In this document: positions 30,082 through 40,810 of the stretch, one piece after another | Layout: every line of letters begins with the position of its first letter | Numbering within the stretch: position 1 is the stretch's first letter | From: Salsipaludibacter sp963812245 | GTDB lineage: Bacteria > Actinomycetota > Nitriliruptoria > Nitriliruptorales > Nitriliruptoraceae | Assembly (NCBI GenBank): GCA_963812245.1 | Contig: CAWEUK010000002.1 | Coordinates: forward strand, 1,116,001 to 1,180,000 | Direction of reading: 5' to 3' | Length of the DNA stretch: 64,000 nucleotides | Position numbers and translations under genes: made by a program | Notes under the pieces: model-generated | Told to the model about the DNA's origin: nothing | Databases searched by the model: none | The model's input: only the letters and a program-made list of their open reading frames with translations

Positions 30082-30732
30082 ATGCCAGTTCGTCGCGCCC
30101 CCGCAAGTCGCTCACCCGTGGACCATGCATTGTTCTCCCAGGTCGGGCTCGACAGCGGTGCCCTGGGGCGTTTGGGAACGGTCGTGCACCGGTTCGATGA
30201 GCAAGGGGCCTACCGCGTCGCGACGATGGCCCGAGGGGTGGCCGTGGACGAGACCACGCTGAGGGTCGAACAGGGTGCGCCCGACTCTGTCCATGTCGAC
30301 CTCGCCGACGCGGGCCGACGCGGGTCCGCGTCAGGTGACGGCGTGGCGGTAGCGCCGGGTGGCCATGTCCTGTTCCACGTCGGGTCTGGGAACCTGCGGT
30401 GGGCAGTGGAGGCCACCGACGACCCGTCGGGCGGACCCAAGTTCGACAGCCGACGGCTGGAGCGCGGGGACCAGTTCGTGGCCACCATCCTTCGGCCCGG
30501 CTCCTACGCAGTTGCCAACACCCTGGGCTCCGGCGAGACGGAGATCCACGTGCCGTTCGTCGCGCCCGGACGGACTCCGTACCGCCCAGGTCCACCGATG
30601 TACGTCGCGATGGGGCCACGATGCTCCGAGGCCTCGTTGCAGCTGGGCGCTGCCCAACCGCTGGTCTTCGAGATCGAGCAAGCCGCGCGGATCGTCGTCC
30701 AACTCACCGGGGCCGACGACGGCCCGAGCTGA
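30082..30732 (+). CDS. unrecognised protein, third gene of the operon
   Basis: This 216-residue protein starts at ATG 30082 after GAGGAG. It is beta-rich with many Gly and charged residues (GGHVLFHVGSGNLRWAVEAT; DQFVATILRPGSYAVANTLG) and lacks signal or membrane segments. The C-terminus (FEIEQAARIVVQLTGADDGP) is encoded by a 72-bp stretch found again at 41982-42053. It is followed by a strong hairpin shared with the convergent secreted-protein gene. Confidence 0.7.
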   Translation: MPVRRAPASRSPVDHALFSQVGLDSGALGRLGTVVHRFDEQGAYRVATMARGVAVDETTLRVEQGAPDSVHVDLADAGRRGSASGDGVAVAPGGHVLFHVGSGNLRWAVEATDDPSGGPKFDSRRLERGDQFVATILRPGSYAVANTLGSGETEIHVPFVAPGRTPYRPGPPMYVAMGPRCSEASLQLGAAQPLVFEIEQAARIVVQLTGADDGPS

Positions 30733-30738
30733 GGAGGC
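30667..30738 (+). repeat. 72-bp repeat, copy 1 (end of the operon's third gene)
   Basis: Bases 30667-30738 recur without mismatch at 41982-42053 in the same orientation. Here they encode the last ~21 residues and the stop of the third operon gene plus GAGGAGGC. Confidence 0.9.
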
Positions 30739-30784
30739 TCGGAGATCTGCAGGTGCGGCGTGATCTGCTCGCCGAGGCCACGCA

Positions 30785-30813
30785 GCGACCCGGCGGGAGG
30801 CCCGCCGGGTCGC
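30785..30813. terminator. bidirectional hairpin between convergent genes
   Basis: GCGACCCGGCGGG pairs perfectly with CCCGCCGGGTCGC across an AGG loop (13-bp stem). It lies between the ends of the rightward operon (30732) and the leftward gene (30838). There is no strong U-run, so it may need a factor or act as a bidirectional block. Confidence 0.7.
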
Positions 30814-30837
30814 ACGATCCGCCCCGTTGCATGCGCG

Positions 30838-31446
30838 TCAGCGCCTGATCGCGATGATCTCAGTGCCGACGAAGTCGGCCGGGTTGCCCTGCGGCACACC
30901 GTCGACCACCACGAGGTCGGCCCACGCTCGCACCTTCCAGGCAGTGCCGTCGCTGCCGGTCGCGATGCCGTTCACCGAGTTGAAGACGTCCACGACGTTG
31001 CCGTCGATCGAGAGCCGGACCTTGAGGTGGGCGGTCCCGCTGGCCAGCGGCTCCGGGATGGTGCCGTCGGCGAAGTAGGCCTCGCAGACCGCCGTGATCC
31101 ACTCCGGACCGCCGCCGACGCTCTGGCTGTACAGGTGGATGGGTTGGCCGTTGTCGTCGGCCCTGAGGTCGAGCGACCCGTCATCGCGGGGAAACACGCG
31201 CAGTGGCGCCGACCCTGGTTCGGCGTTGAAGGGGTCGTCGGGATTCGCCTCGCAGAAGTCCTCGGCGCGCCCACCGACGAGCACCGAGATGTTGGGGTCC
31301 TGGTCGAAGGTGCCGTAGAAGAAGCCGACCCCGAGCTCGTCGCGGATGTGGCCCTGCGGCTGCGCGCTCGCGGTCGTGGTGGTGCCTACCAACAGCAGGC
31401 ACGCGGCCAGCATGGCGGTCATGGATCGTCGGATGGTTCGTCGCAT
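30838..31446 (-). CDS. secreted protein of unknown function
   Basis: This 202-residue protein opens with a signal peptide (MTAMLAACLLLVGTTTTASA, cleavage after ASA-QPQ). The mature part is beta-rich with two cysteines (EDFCEAN and TAVCEAYF) and ends DFVGTEIIAIRR. It has no enzymatic motif. It lies directly upstream, on the same strand, of nothing else; the giant STAND gene ending at 31608 is transcribed towards it with a 161-bp gap. Confidence 0.7.
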   Translation of the reverse strand: MRRTIRRSMTAMLAACLLLVGTTTTASAQPQGHIRDELGVGFFYGTFDQDPNISVLVGGRAEDFCEANPDDPFNAEPGSAPLRVFPRDDGSLDLRADDNGQPIHLYSQSVGGGPEWITAVCEAYFADGTIPEPLASGTAHLKVRLSIDGNVVDVFNSVNGIATGSDGTAWKVRAWADLVVVDGVPQGNPADFVGTEIIAIRR

Positions 31447-31607
31447 GATGGTTCCCCTTGTCGTGCCCGGCTCGTGGTGTCGAGCGGGAGCCCCGGACAG
31501 CCCATCGCTGTCCCGTTGCGGCTGGTGGCAGCGTGGATGACGCCCGTCACAGTCCTGTCACAGCCTCGTACGGGGCCAGAAACGCCAACTGACCGGCGAT
31601 TCGCTCG

Positions 31608-34600
31608 TCACGCCGGGCAGGTGTCGACGTGCAGGTACTGGCGGCACTCCGGGTCGCTGAGCGACCGGGTGAGACGGTCCTCGGCGATGCCGATGAGGTC
31701 GTCCACGTCCAGCGCCCACACTCTGGCCACGCCGCCCCCGGTGGAGACCAGTCGGTCGCCGTCTGGCCCGAAGTCCACGGACCACACCGGGTCGGCATGC
31801 CCGTACAACGCCAGGACCTCGTTGCCCGACTCGGTCGTCCACAGCCGCACCGTGCCGTCGGCCCCGGCCGTGGCAATCGAGTCGCCGTCGGGCGAGAACA
31901 CTACGTCGCTGACGTCTCCGGTGTGCCCGGTGAGCGTCGCCACCCGCTCGCCGGACGCAACATCCCACACGGAGCCGGAGCCGGCGATCTCGGCCACCGC
32001 GAGACGAGTGCCATCCGGGGACAGCGCGATGGTGCCCGCGAAGACGGGGAATCCCACGAGCGGTACGCCGCGCGTCCAGTCCCACACTCGCACGCCGTCC
32101 ACGGTCGGGTCCTCCCGGTCGCTGCGTTGGCGTTGCGCAACCAGTCGCCGCCCGTCCGGCAGGAAGGCGAGGTCGAGCGCCACGAATGTCGCGTCCTCGA
32201 CCACGGTCGTGACCGGCGCCCCCGTCCTGTCCACGACGACGATCCGTCCCGGCGCTCCGTCCCGGTACATGGAAGCGGCAAGCAGTTCGCCGTCTGGACT
32301 CCAGGCCATGCGCTGGGGGTTCACGCCGTCCTCCTGGATGGTGAAGGCACGCTCACCGGTCCTGCGGTCCCACACCTGGATCCTTGGCGGCTCGCTGAAG
32401 TCGAGGGTTGCGACCAGTTCGCCGTCCGGGCTCACCTCGATTTCAACCGCCGCCACGCCCTCGTCGCCGAACGTGAGCAGCGGCGTCGACGTGGCGACGT
32501 CCCACTGCGTCGCGCTGGCCTCGTGGCCCGTGGCAACGATGGCGTCGCCGTTGGGGACGAACATGGCCGTTCCCTGCACCTGCGGCGACGTCGGCATGTT
32601 CGCCCACTCCGCCCCACCGGCGCTGCCGACCTCCCAGATGCTGGCGGCGTTGACACGCACGTCCCCCGTCAGCACGTGCTCGCCGTCCGGCGAGAAGGCC
32701 AGCCCACCGATGGCTCCCTGGTCGGCTCGGGCCGCAAGCGCGAGCACCTCCGAGACCCCATCATCGGCGACCTCCCACACGCGGGCGTTCCCGTCACGGC
32801 CCCCTGTCGCCAGGTGCGTCGAGTCCGGGCTCCAGTCGAGGTGGGTGACGTCGCCGACGTCTGCAAGGTCCATGTGCCGGTCCGCGCCGTTGGCGTCGGA
32901 GATGCGAACGACGCCACGGGCAGCGCTCCACGCCAACCAGCGCCCGTCTGGGCTCCAGGCCACCGCGATCGGTTCGAATGCCTGCGACACGGTGCGCGCG
33001 ACCTCACCCGTCGACACGTCGATGACCAGGACTCCATCCCGCCAGTCGGCGATGGCCAGGCGCTGGCCATCCGGGCCGAACGTGATGGGGTCCGCGAGAA
33101 CGTCAGTGGCTGCCTCGGTTCGCAGGATCATCTCGCCCGTCGTGACGTCCAGAACGCGGACCTGTTGTTGGTCCACCCAGCCAGCCGCCACCTTCGAGCC
33201 GTCCGGACTGAACGTCACGCCCCAGACGACCCCGATGCCGGCCAGTTCGGCCTCCATCATGCCCGTGGCGGTGTCCCAGACACGCAGGAGGCCGTCGTCG
33301 CCCGATGTCGCGAGCAGGGATCCGTCAGGGCTGAACGCCACGTCGTTGACGTCGGCGTCATGACCGGTCCACGCGAGCACGGACTCGCCCGTGGTCGCGT
33401 CCCGCAGGTCGACGAGCCCGGACTCCTCGGGGCCTTCCGTGACGAACAACCTGCCGTCCGGGTGCCAGTCGACGCTGCCGCCGAGGTCCGGGACACGCAG
33501 CACGATCCGCGACGACGTCACGGCGCGGTGCAGCGCTGCCTCGGCCTCCGGCAGCACGGCCCCGTCCGGTTCGCGTGTGCGCTCGATCGCCTCCAGCGCC
33601 AGCAGGATGCCGAGTTCGGGGTCGTCGTCGACGACGGACACCGACGAGGCCGCCAGTTCCCGCGCGGTGGCGACGCGCTCCTCGGCCTCGGCCCGCGCCG
33701 CCTGCTGTCCGGCCTCACCGCGCTGGTCGAGTGCGACCACCCCGCCGACCAGCGCGACGACCATGGCCAGCGCCAGGGCGGCGAGTTGGCGTCGCAGCCG
33801 CCGGTTGGTCCGCTCCTGCCGGGTGACTCGCTCGGCCTCGCGTGCACGGCGGTGAGTCGCGGGCGGCCCGACTTGCGTCGAGGAACTCGCGTGCCGTGGC
33901 GGGGAGCGTGGCCTTGCGGCCACCGAGCTGTTCCAGCGGCGGCGTCCAGCTTCGACCCGCGGTACAGCGCACCGGGGTCGAGGTCCAGGGCTGCCCAGCT
34001 CGCGGCGGCCTCGCGCAGCTGGCCGGCGGCCACGATCGCGGCGCGGTCGCGTCGATCCAGCCGCGCAGGCGGGGCCACTCGCGCAACAGTGCCTCGTGGG
34101 CGACCTCGACGGTCGGCTCGCGCGTCTCGGGGTGGCGGTCGTGCGCGAGCAGCCGGGCCTGCACCCACGGCTCGACCACCCGTCGATGCCCAGGTCCGGC
34201 AGCCAGCCCGGCAAGTTCTGACTGAGGGGCCGGCCGGCGGGTGGGTTCGCCCTCGGCGTCTGATCACGACGAGCTGCTCGAACAGGTGGCGGACCGCGTC
34301 TCGGTCATCGTCGCATCGACCGGTACAGGTCCTCGGCTCGCGTCGCGATCGCACCGCCGACCCCGCCGAGCTCGCGGTAGGCGGCCAGGTCGAGCCGGCC
34401 GTCGCCGCGCGCTGGCCAGTTCGTACAGCGTGAACTGCAGTGACGGCATCGCCGCGGGCTGGTCGACCACGGCGGCCACGAGCTCGGCCACCAGCGGTCG
34501 GCTCGACCGCCAGCCCGACCCGGTCGGCCGGGCCCCGTGATCGCGGCCTCCAGCTGCGGTCGCCTGCATCGCCGGCACGGTCACGGTCGCGTCGCGGACG

Positions 34601-36656
34601 AGCTGCGCCGAAGCCGTGGAAGCGCAGGGGCCGGTCGTAGAAGTCGGCCCGCAGGGTCGCGACCACCCGCAGTCGGCTGTCGGGCACCGTCAGCGGCGTG
34701 CACGAGCCCGTCGAGGAAGGCGCGCTGGACGTCGTCGTCGGCCAGCGTGAACAGCTCCTCGAGCTGGTCCACGACCAGCAGCACTCGCCGCCGTCGGGCA
34801 CGAGTTCGCGCAGCACGGCGGCGATCCCGCCGTCGCGCCGGCGAGGTCGCTCGGCAAGCACGGCGCTCCGAGCGGCCGACGTCGCGGTCCCCGCGACGCC
34901 GTGGCGACCCGGGCCAGGCCCTCGGCCAGCTCCTTGAACGGGGCCGCGCCGGGGATCATCGTCGTGACCAGCCATGCGTCCGACCCGGCGATCGCGCCCG
35001 GCGCGGACCCGCGGCAGCAGGCCCGGCGCGGACGACGCTCGACTTGCCACTGCCCGACGCCCCCACGACCAGCACGAGCCGGCCGGCCGGTCCGCGCGGC
35101 GCCGAGCCGGTCGACCAATCCGGCGACGAGCGTGTCCCGGCCGAAGAAGTCGGCGGCATCGGCCTCGTCGAACGCCCGCAGGCCCTTGTAGGGGTTGCCC
35201 ACGGGCCGGCGCCTGGCCGTCGCGCCGGCCGCCGTCGCGTCGAAGTCGGCCAGCAGCCGCGCGATCGGAGGCGGGGGGTCGGCCGACATGGCGTCGTCGC
35301 AGCGACGACGGCGCCCGGGCGCCGTCACCGGCACGCCGTCGCCGACATCGCGGCGCGTGCCCGTGAGCGCCTCGTGGACCAGGCGTGCGAAGGCCACCAC
35401 GTCGTCGCCCGGGTCGCCGTCGACCTCGCCGAGCGGGAAGTCGGCCAGGTGGGCCGCGCCCGCCTCGTCGAACAGCACGCTCTCGGGGATGACCCGGCCG
35501 TGCACGACCCCGAGGTCGCGCCGCGGCCTCCAGGGCCGAGCCCGACCCGCGCGGCCAGGTCGCGACGTCCTCGGTCGGCAGCGGGCCGCGATCGAGCCGG
35601 TCACGCAGGGTCCCGCCACGCATCCGGCGCAGCACGACCCAGGCGCCGCCGGGCTCGCGCCAGTGGTCGTCGATCGGGCACGATCGCGTCGTGGTGCAGT
35701 GCCGCGACCCGCCGCATGGTCGCGTCGAACGACCGCACGACGTCGGGCCGGTCGGCGACGTCCGGGCGGCACGACCCGGATCACGAGGTCGCGGTCCACG
35801 CCCGGCAGGCGGGCGGCGTGCACGGTGCCGTCGCGGCCCGAGCCGAGCCGCTCGCCCAGCCGGTAGCCCCGGACGACCCGCCCGGGCGGCTCGACCTGCC
35901 GCAGCTCCTCGTCGTGCGCCAGGATCCGCTGCGCGAGCTCCTCCAGCTCGCGGTGACGGATCCAGCCCGGCCTCCGCCCAGCACGTCCCGGTAGTCGCGC
36001 ATGACCGCCAGCGCGTCGGCCTGCCGGCCGCTGCGGTACAGCGCCACCATCAGGTGGCCCGGAACGACTCTCGCAGCGGTTCCTGCGTCCGACCAGCACC
36101 TCGAGGCGGGACACCAGTTCGGCCGCCAGGCCGCACGCCAGCTCGGCGTCGACCAGCTGCTCCTCGGTGACCGAGCGCAGCTCGGCCAGCCGCTGGGCCT
36201 CGGGCATCACCCAGCCCTCGCCGTCGAACTCGGCATAGGCGTCGCCGGCCCACAGATCCAGCGCCTGCGCGGAACGCCGACGCCGCTCCGACCGGATCGC
36301 CCTGGGCCCGGCGCGCCCGACCCTCCGCCGACCAGGCGCTCGAACCGCGCCGCGTCGACGGCGTCGTCGGCGACCCGCAGCACGTAGCCCGGCGACCGCG
36401 TCACCAGGACCGGTCCGTCGCCGTCGTCGTCGACGCACCCTGCGCAGCCGCATCACGTAGCGTGCGCAGCGTCGTCGCCGCCCGCGGCGTCGGGATCGCC
36501 GGCGAAGACGGCCTCGACCAGCCGATCGGTCGACACCACCTCGTTGCGGTGCACCAGCAACACCGCCAGCAGGCGGCGCTGGCGTGGCCCCCCGACGTGC
36601 ACGTCGTCGCCGTCCCGGGCGACTCGCACTACACCCAGTACGTGATACTCCAGCAT
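31608..36656 (-). pseudogene. giant BTAD - kinase-like - STAND NTPase - WD40 regulator, multiply frameshifted
   Basis: Reading from ATG 36656 (MLEYHVLGVVRVARDGDDVH) the fragments give a winged helix/BTAD, then a protein-kinase-like domain. It has a glycine loop (GYRLGERLGSGRDGTVHAA), but HGRVIPES replaces HRDxKPxN and HLADF replaces DFG, so it is probably a pseudokinase. Next come VGNPYKGLRAFDEADAADFF, Walker A GASGSGKSSVVRAG and Walker B VLLVVDQLEELFTL with ATLRADFY. A clean frame of WD40 repeats runs from ~33860 to 31608, ending QYLHVDTCPA. The upstream 2.8 kb needs many frame changes. It is a paralogue of the gene at 19950-24428, with the kinase-like domain as an extra. It is either a true pseudogene or a victim of uncorrected indels; the intact WD40 part and conserved motifs favour the latter. 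Confidence 0.75.
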
Positions 36657-36818
36657 GGCGCCCCTTCCCACCGCGCGTCGCCATCGCGTCCGATGGCGTC
36701 GTCGCTCGCGGTGGACGTGAGCCTGCCGGAGCCCCGTGGCAGTTCTGTCACAACCCTACAGATGGCCGTCCGCGCCCGGGCTGGCGACAGTCGGTGGACC
36801 CTTCGGGCGGTGGGTGGG

Positions 36819-37319
36819 TCAGGAGCGAAGTCGGTGGGAACGTCGGGCCGGGTGTCCTCGCAGGAGGGTGGCGGCACCGCCGAGCCAGGCGTCGGCACGG
36901 TCCAGGCGGAGCCTTTGCAACTCGCGCCCCGGCTCATGGCCGCCGAACATGTCGACTCGCCCGGCATCCACCGACGCGACCCCCCGACCCTGGGCCTCGC
37001 CGTACCAGAGCATCGACCAGCCTTGCGGTTGCGGCTGGGTCAGTACCTCGTCAAGTTCGTTGCCGTCGTCGTCGAAGTGCACGACCCACCGGGGTTCGGG
37101 TCTCCCCAGCCATGCCACGAGCAGCCAAGGTTCGCGCACGTGGTCGTGGACTTCCCGGCGCGGGCTCGCGACCACGCACTCCATGTGGGCACAACCCGGA
37201 TCATCGAACGTCCAACAGAGTCTCCCGTCGTCCATGAGGACCACGCCACGCGGGAAGTGTCCATGGTCGAAGGTGCGTGCGAGCGCATGGTCCATGGCCA
37301 CCTGAGCCAGCGGTCCCAC
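36819..37319 (-). CDS. small cytosolic protein of unknown function
   Basis: This is a 166-residue frame from GTG 37319. It contains FPRGVVLMDDGRLCWTFDDP, EPWLLVAWLGRPEPRWVVHF and GNELDEVLTQPQPQGWSMLW, with good composition for a real soluble protein. An in-frame stop lies just upstream, so the GTG is the only start in this frame. It is not recognised. It is upstream of, and on the same strand as, the disrupted STAND gene (163-bp gap). Confidence 0.55.
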   Translation of the reverse strand: MGPLAQVAMDHALARTFDHGHFPRGVVLMDDGRLCWTFDDPGCAHMECVVASPRREVHDHVREPWLLVAWLGRPEPRWVVHFDDDGNELDEVLTQPQPQGWSMLWYGEAQGRGVASVDAGRVDMFGGHEPGRELQRLRLDRADAWLGGAATLLRGHPARRSHRLRS

Positions 37320-37488
37320 GCCGATGGACCCTCGCCATCACCCATCGTGAGGCGAACGCTTGACGCGCTGGTGGGTCGCTCGAACGCCTCTGGCACGGCA
37401 ACTCAGCCACCACCGCCCTTGACCTTCTCTTTGTCCATGTCCACTCCGGTGGTCGTTGGCGACACCCTGCCAACCCGGTGTGACATGA

Positions 37489-37641
37489 CAACTGAAATAC
37501 CCTCAAGGCCCCTCTCCAACACCTCAGGACGAGCACTTCGCCTCCGGCGGCGGTCACGACGACGTGGCCTACGACTTCGTCGTCGCTGCGGCGGCCGGCG
37601 CGTTGTCGTTCGACGAGATCGTGGACTGGTGGAGCCGGTGA
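37489..37641 (+). pseudogene. possible C-terminal gene fragment
   Basis: The frame reads PTPQDEHFASGGGHDDVAYD, then FVVAAAAGALSFDEIVDWWS and R-stop. Composition is protein-like but there is no start; an in-frame stop precedes it at 37486. It could be the tail of a lost or frameshifted gene. The family is not recognised. Confidence 0.3.
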
Positions 37642-37828
37642 GTGAACGGTTCGTGAGGCCGCCTGTTCGAGGTCGCGGAGGGCAGGGATGGCTCCGGTCA
37701 GTCAACGGCTCGCGAAGCCCCCACGTCACGCCTGGGGGAAGGACTATGGTGATTTGTGCGCGACGTGTTGCCGTCGGGGTGGCAGGCTCGAGGACGAGCG
37801 TTTGTCGTGCACGATCCAAGGGGTGATC

Positions 37829-39077
37829 ATGAGTTCGGGTCCACGTCGAGTGTCCGTCGCGACCCTGGTCGCCGTGCTGGTGGCGGTGTTGCCGTGCCGG
37901 CGACAGCGGGCGAACCGGCCGACCGGGACGCCAGGACACGGTGCGCGTCGCAACCTTCAACGCGTCGCTCAACCGGTTCAACCAGGGCGACCTGGCGAAC
38001 GACCTGTCGACGCCGGACGACGCGCAGGCCAGCGCATCGCCGAGATCATCCAGCGCGTGCGCCCGGACGTCCTGCTCTCAACGAGTTCGACTACGACCCG
38101 GCGCGCCGCGACCTGTTCCGCAACAACTACCTGGAGGTGCCGCACGACGGCGCCGCCACCGATCGAGTACGTACGCTACATCGCGCGTCAACACCGGCGC
38201 TGCCCGACTCGAGGTCGACCTCGACAACGACGGTCGGCTCGACGGCCGGGCGACGCGTTCGGCTTCGGCGTCTTCCCCGGGCAGTTCGGCATGCTGGTCC
38301 TGTCGCAGCTACCCCATCGCGACGACGAGCGTGCGCACGTTCCAGGACTTCCTGTGGCGGGACATGCCCGGCGCGTGTTGCCCGACGATCCGCGCGACCG
38401 CCGCCCGGGACTACTACGACGAGGCCGAACTCGACGTCGTTCCGGCTGTCGTCGAAGAGCCACTGGGACGTGCCGGTCGAGGTCGGCGGCAGGACCCTGC
38501 ACCTGCTGGCCGCCACCCGACGCCGCCGGTGTTCGACGGCCCCGAGGACCAGAACGGCCGCCGCAACCACGACGAGATCCGGTTCTGGGCCGACTACGTC
38601 ACCCCGCCGGGGCGACTACATCTACGACGACGACGGGGCACGCGGTGGCCTCGCGGCGGGCGAGCCGTTCGTGATCGTCGGTGACAACAACGCCGATCCG
38701 CACGACGGCGACAGCGTCGCCGGCGCCGCCAACAGCTGCTGGACAGCCCGCTCGTCAACGACCGGATCGTGCCCACCAGCGACGGAGCGGCCCAGGACTC
38801 GGTCGAGGACGGTGGCGTGAACGTCGACCACCAGGGGGACCCCGCCCACGACACGGCCGACTTCAGCGACGCCCCGCCGTTCGGCGCGGGCAACCTCCGC
38901 GTCGACTACGTGCTGCCCAGTCGCCAGTTGACCGTCCGCGACGCCGGAGTGTTCTGGCCGACCGAGGACGACCCGCTGTTCCGCCTGGTCGGGGACGACG
39001 ATCCCGGCACCGGCGTGCCCCTGAGTTCGGACCACCGACTCGTGTGGATCGACGCCCAGGTCAACGGACGGCGCTGA
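37829..39077 (+). pseudogene. secreted endonuclease/exonuclease/phosphatase family protein, multiply frameshifted
   Basis: ATG 37829 opens a signal-like start (RRVSVATLVAVLVAVLP). Successive frames give VRVATFNASLNRFNQGDLAN, AEIIQRVRPDVLL, NEFDYDP, FGVFPGQFGMLVLSQYPI, EPFVIVGDNNADPHDGDS and DYVLPSRQL, ending SSDHRLVWIDAQV. These are the metal-binding and catalytic motifs of the EEP superfamily (N/E at the start, GDxNxD, SDH at the end), so the enzyme would be active if intact. At least five frame changes occur, mostly in G/C runs between 37900 and 38750; the last 300 bp are clean. An extracellular nuclease or phosphoesterase role is inferred from the signal peptide. Confidence 0.8.
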
Positions 39078-39112
39078 CGGCGGTCCGCGCCACGGCGAGG
39101 CCCGGGCCACGG

Positions 39113-40153
39113 CTAGTCCGACAGGCCCAGTTCCGTGCGGACGGCGTCGCGTCCGGCGTCGACCAGTCGGCGGGCTCGCGCGGGCTCGAAGTCGAGGATC
39201 TCCCCGATGCCGCTGATCGGCTCCTCAGGCGTCACGGGCACCAGTTCCACGTGCCGATGCTTGGTGTCGACGCCGGCCGCGACCAGGTCGTTGATTGTCC
39301 GAGCATGGTCGAGGTCGGTCAGGATCGACGACCGGAAGGCGTGCTCGACGGCCAGCGCCAGCACGTCACCCAGCGACTTCGGCGGGCGGGGCCGGTCGCT
39401 GGGCACCGACGATGCGACGACCACGGCCAGGTCGGGCTCGTGCTGCAGCGCGGCGGCCAGCGGGGTGTTGGAGGCCAGTCCACCGTCCCAGTACTGCTGG
39501 CCGTCGATCTCCGTCGGCCGGAACAGGCCCGGGATGGCGGCCGATGCGAGCAGGTGGTCGACGGTCAGTTCCACGACCCGCAGTCCGTCCGCGGGGCGTC
39601 CGGGCGGTTGCCGGTTGCCGAAGCGCACCAGCTCGCCGGTGGCGACGTCGACCGCCGACACGACCAGGGTCACGTCGTCTTCGAGCGGCAGGACCTCGCC
39701 GCCGATGGCGTCGACCAGCTGGGCGCGCAGGGGCTCGAGGTGGAACAGCCAGGTCCACCCGAAGAGGTCGAGCAGCCACTCTGTCGTGGTGTACTCACCC
39801 AGGCCCAGGATGCGTTGCGGGAGCCCCAGGGGGTCGCGCAGCAGGCGATCCACCCGCAGCAGCCTGTGCACGTCGAACCGGGCTCGGTAGACGTCCCGGG
39901 ACTTCTGGTCGGTCCACAGCGTGCGGATGCGTTCCGGTGACCAGCCCATCGCGGCGGCCGCGGCGGTCAGTGCACCGGCGGAGGTGCCGGCCAGCACCTG
40001 CGGGCGCAGCCCGGCTTCGTACACGGCCGCCACCACCCCGGCGTCGAACGCGCCGCGAGCACCGCCCCCCGAAAGCACGAGCGCGAGCCGCCCGTCCTGC
40101 AGCAGCGCCCGGTCGGGGCGCGCGGTCGTGTCCGGCTGGTCACTGCCCGTCAC
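39113..40153 (-). CDS. patatin-like phospholipase (copy 2)
   Basis: This 346-residue near-identical copy of the protein at 26442-27482 also starts at GTG and keeps LVLSGGGARGAFDAGVV, LAGTSAGALTA and YWDGGLASNTPLA. The few visible amino-acid changes (such as T/A in VEHAFRSS and P/T near the N-terminus) avoid the catalytic motifs, so both copies look functional. Its stop codon is TAG because the duplicated block starts at the last base of the stop codon on the plus strand. It converges with the endonuclease-like gene. Confidence 0.92.
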   Translation of the reverse strand: MTGSDQPDTTARPDRALLQDGRLALVLSGGGARGAFDAGVVAAVYEAGLRPQVLAGTSAGALTAAAAAMGWSPERIRTLWTDQKSRDVYRARFDVHRLLRVDRLLRDPLGLPQRILGLGEYTTTEWLLDLFGWTWLFHLEPLRAQLVDAIGGEVLPLEDDVTLVVSAVDVATGELVRFGNRQPPGRPADGLRVVELTVDHLLASAAIPGLFRPTEIDGQQYWDGGLASNTPLAAALQHEPDLAVVVASSVPSDRPRPPKSLGDVLALAVEHAFRSSILTDLDHARTINDLVAAGVDTKHRHVELVPVTPEEPISGIGEILDFEPARARRLVDAGRDAVRTELGLSD

Positions 40154-40561
40154 GAGGCGATGGGAACGTGGTCGATTCGTTCGCGCTGTGCATCGAGGAG
40201 CGCGGGATCGGGCAGGGCTTGCGTCTTCTGGTTCCCGTCCACGCCCACGACCAGCCACCCTCCTGCGTCGGAGGTCCCGAGGTCCTTCGAGGTGCTGGGT
40301 GGCCAGTTCACGTGCCCGCCTCCTTGTCGACTTCTGTCCGCCAGGTGGATGTGGCTGTGCCGTCGGCCTGCATGCTCCCCATTGACGCCCTCCCCAGGCA
40401 GCCACCTCGAACCCGGCGCGGAGGTCAACAACGGTGACGGCCCCAGTCAACACCAACGTCACGACCTGCAAGCCCGCCAAGGCCTGCAAGGACAGCCTAC
40501 GGCGGATCGAGACATCAAACTCGGCTGAACAATCAAGTTCGTGTCCCGCCAGGCGAAGCAT
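39115..40561 (+). repeat. 1.45-kb direct repeat, copy 2 (patatin unit)
   Basis: This is the second copy of the segment at 26444-27894, in the same orientation, with starts 12.67 kb apart. Its ends fall at CTAGTCCG on the left and GAAGCAT on the right. The interval between copies contains the three-gene operon, the second STAND gene and the EEP gene, and could be lost or amplified by recombination. Confidence 0.95.
40150..40311 (-). CDS. small protein coupled to patatin (copy 2)
   Basis: This 53-residue frame starts at GTG 40311, with AAGGAGG seven bases upstream, a better ribosome site than in copy 1 (AAAGAGG). It differs from copy 1 by one deleted Met and one Val-to-Ile change and ends in the same GTGA overlap with the patatin start. 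Function is unknown. Confidence 0.5.
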   Translation of the reverse strand: MNWPPSTSKDLGTSDAGGWLVVGVDGNQKTQALPDPALLDAQRERIDHVPIAS

Positions 40562-40810
40562 CCGAAGCGCCCCGTAATCCCGGTCGCCATCGACGGCTGA
40601 ACGACTCGATGTCACCGGAGTCGTGCCCATCTCGGAGATCTGAGGTGGGGAGCAGTCGTCGTGCCAGGTGCCACCGAACAGCGTCGGAGCCACCTCGGGA
40701 CAACGAATGCCGAGTTCCGAGTGGGCGCACTCGCGATCGCGATGCGCCCAGTCCTGGACCTGCCGGACACGTGCGCCACTACGATGACCCGGTGCGGGCT
40801 GGGGAGCATC

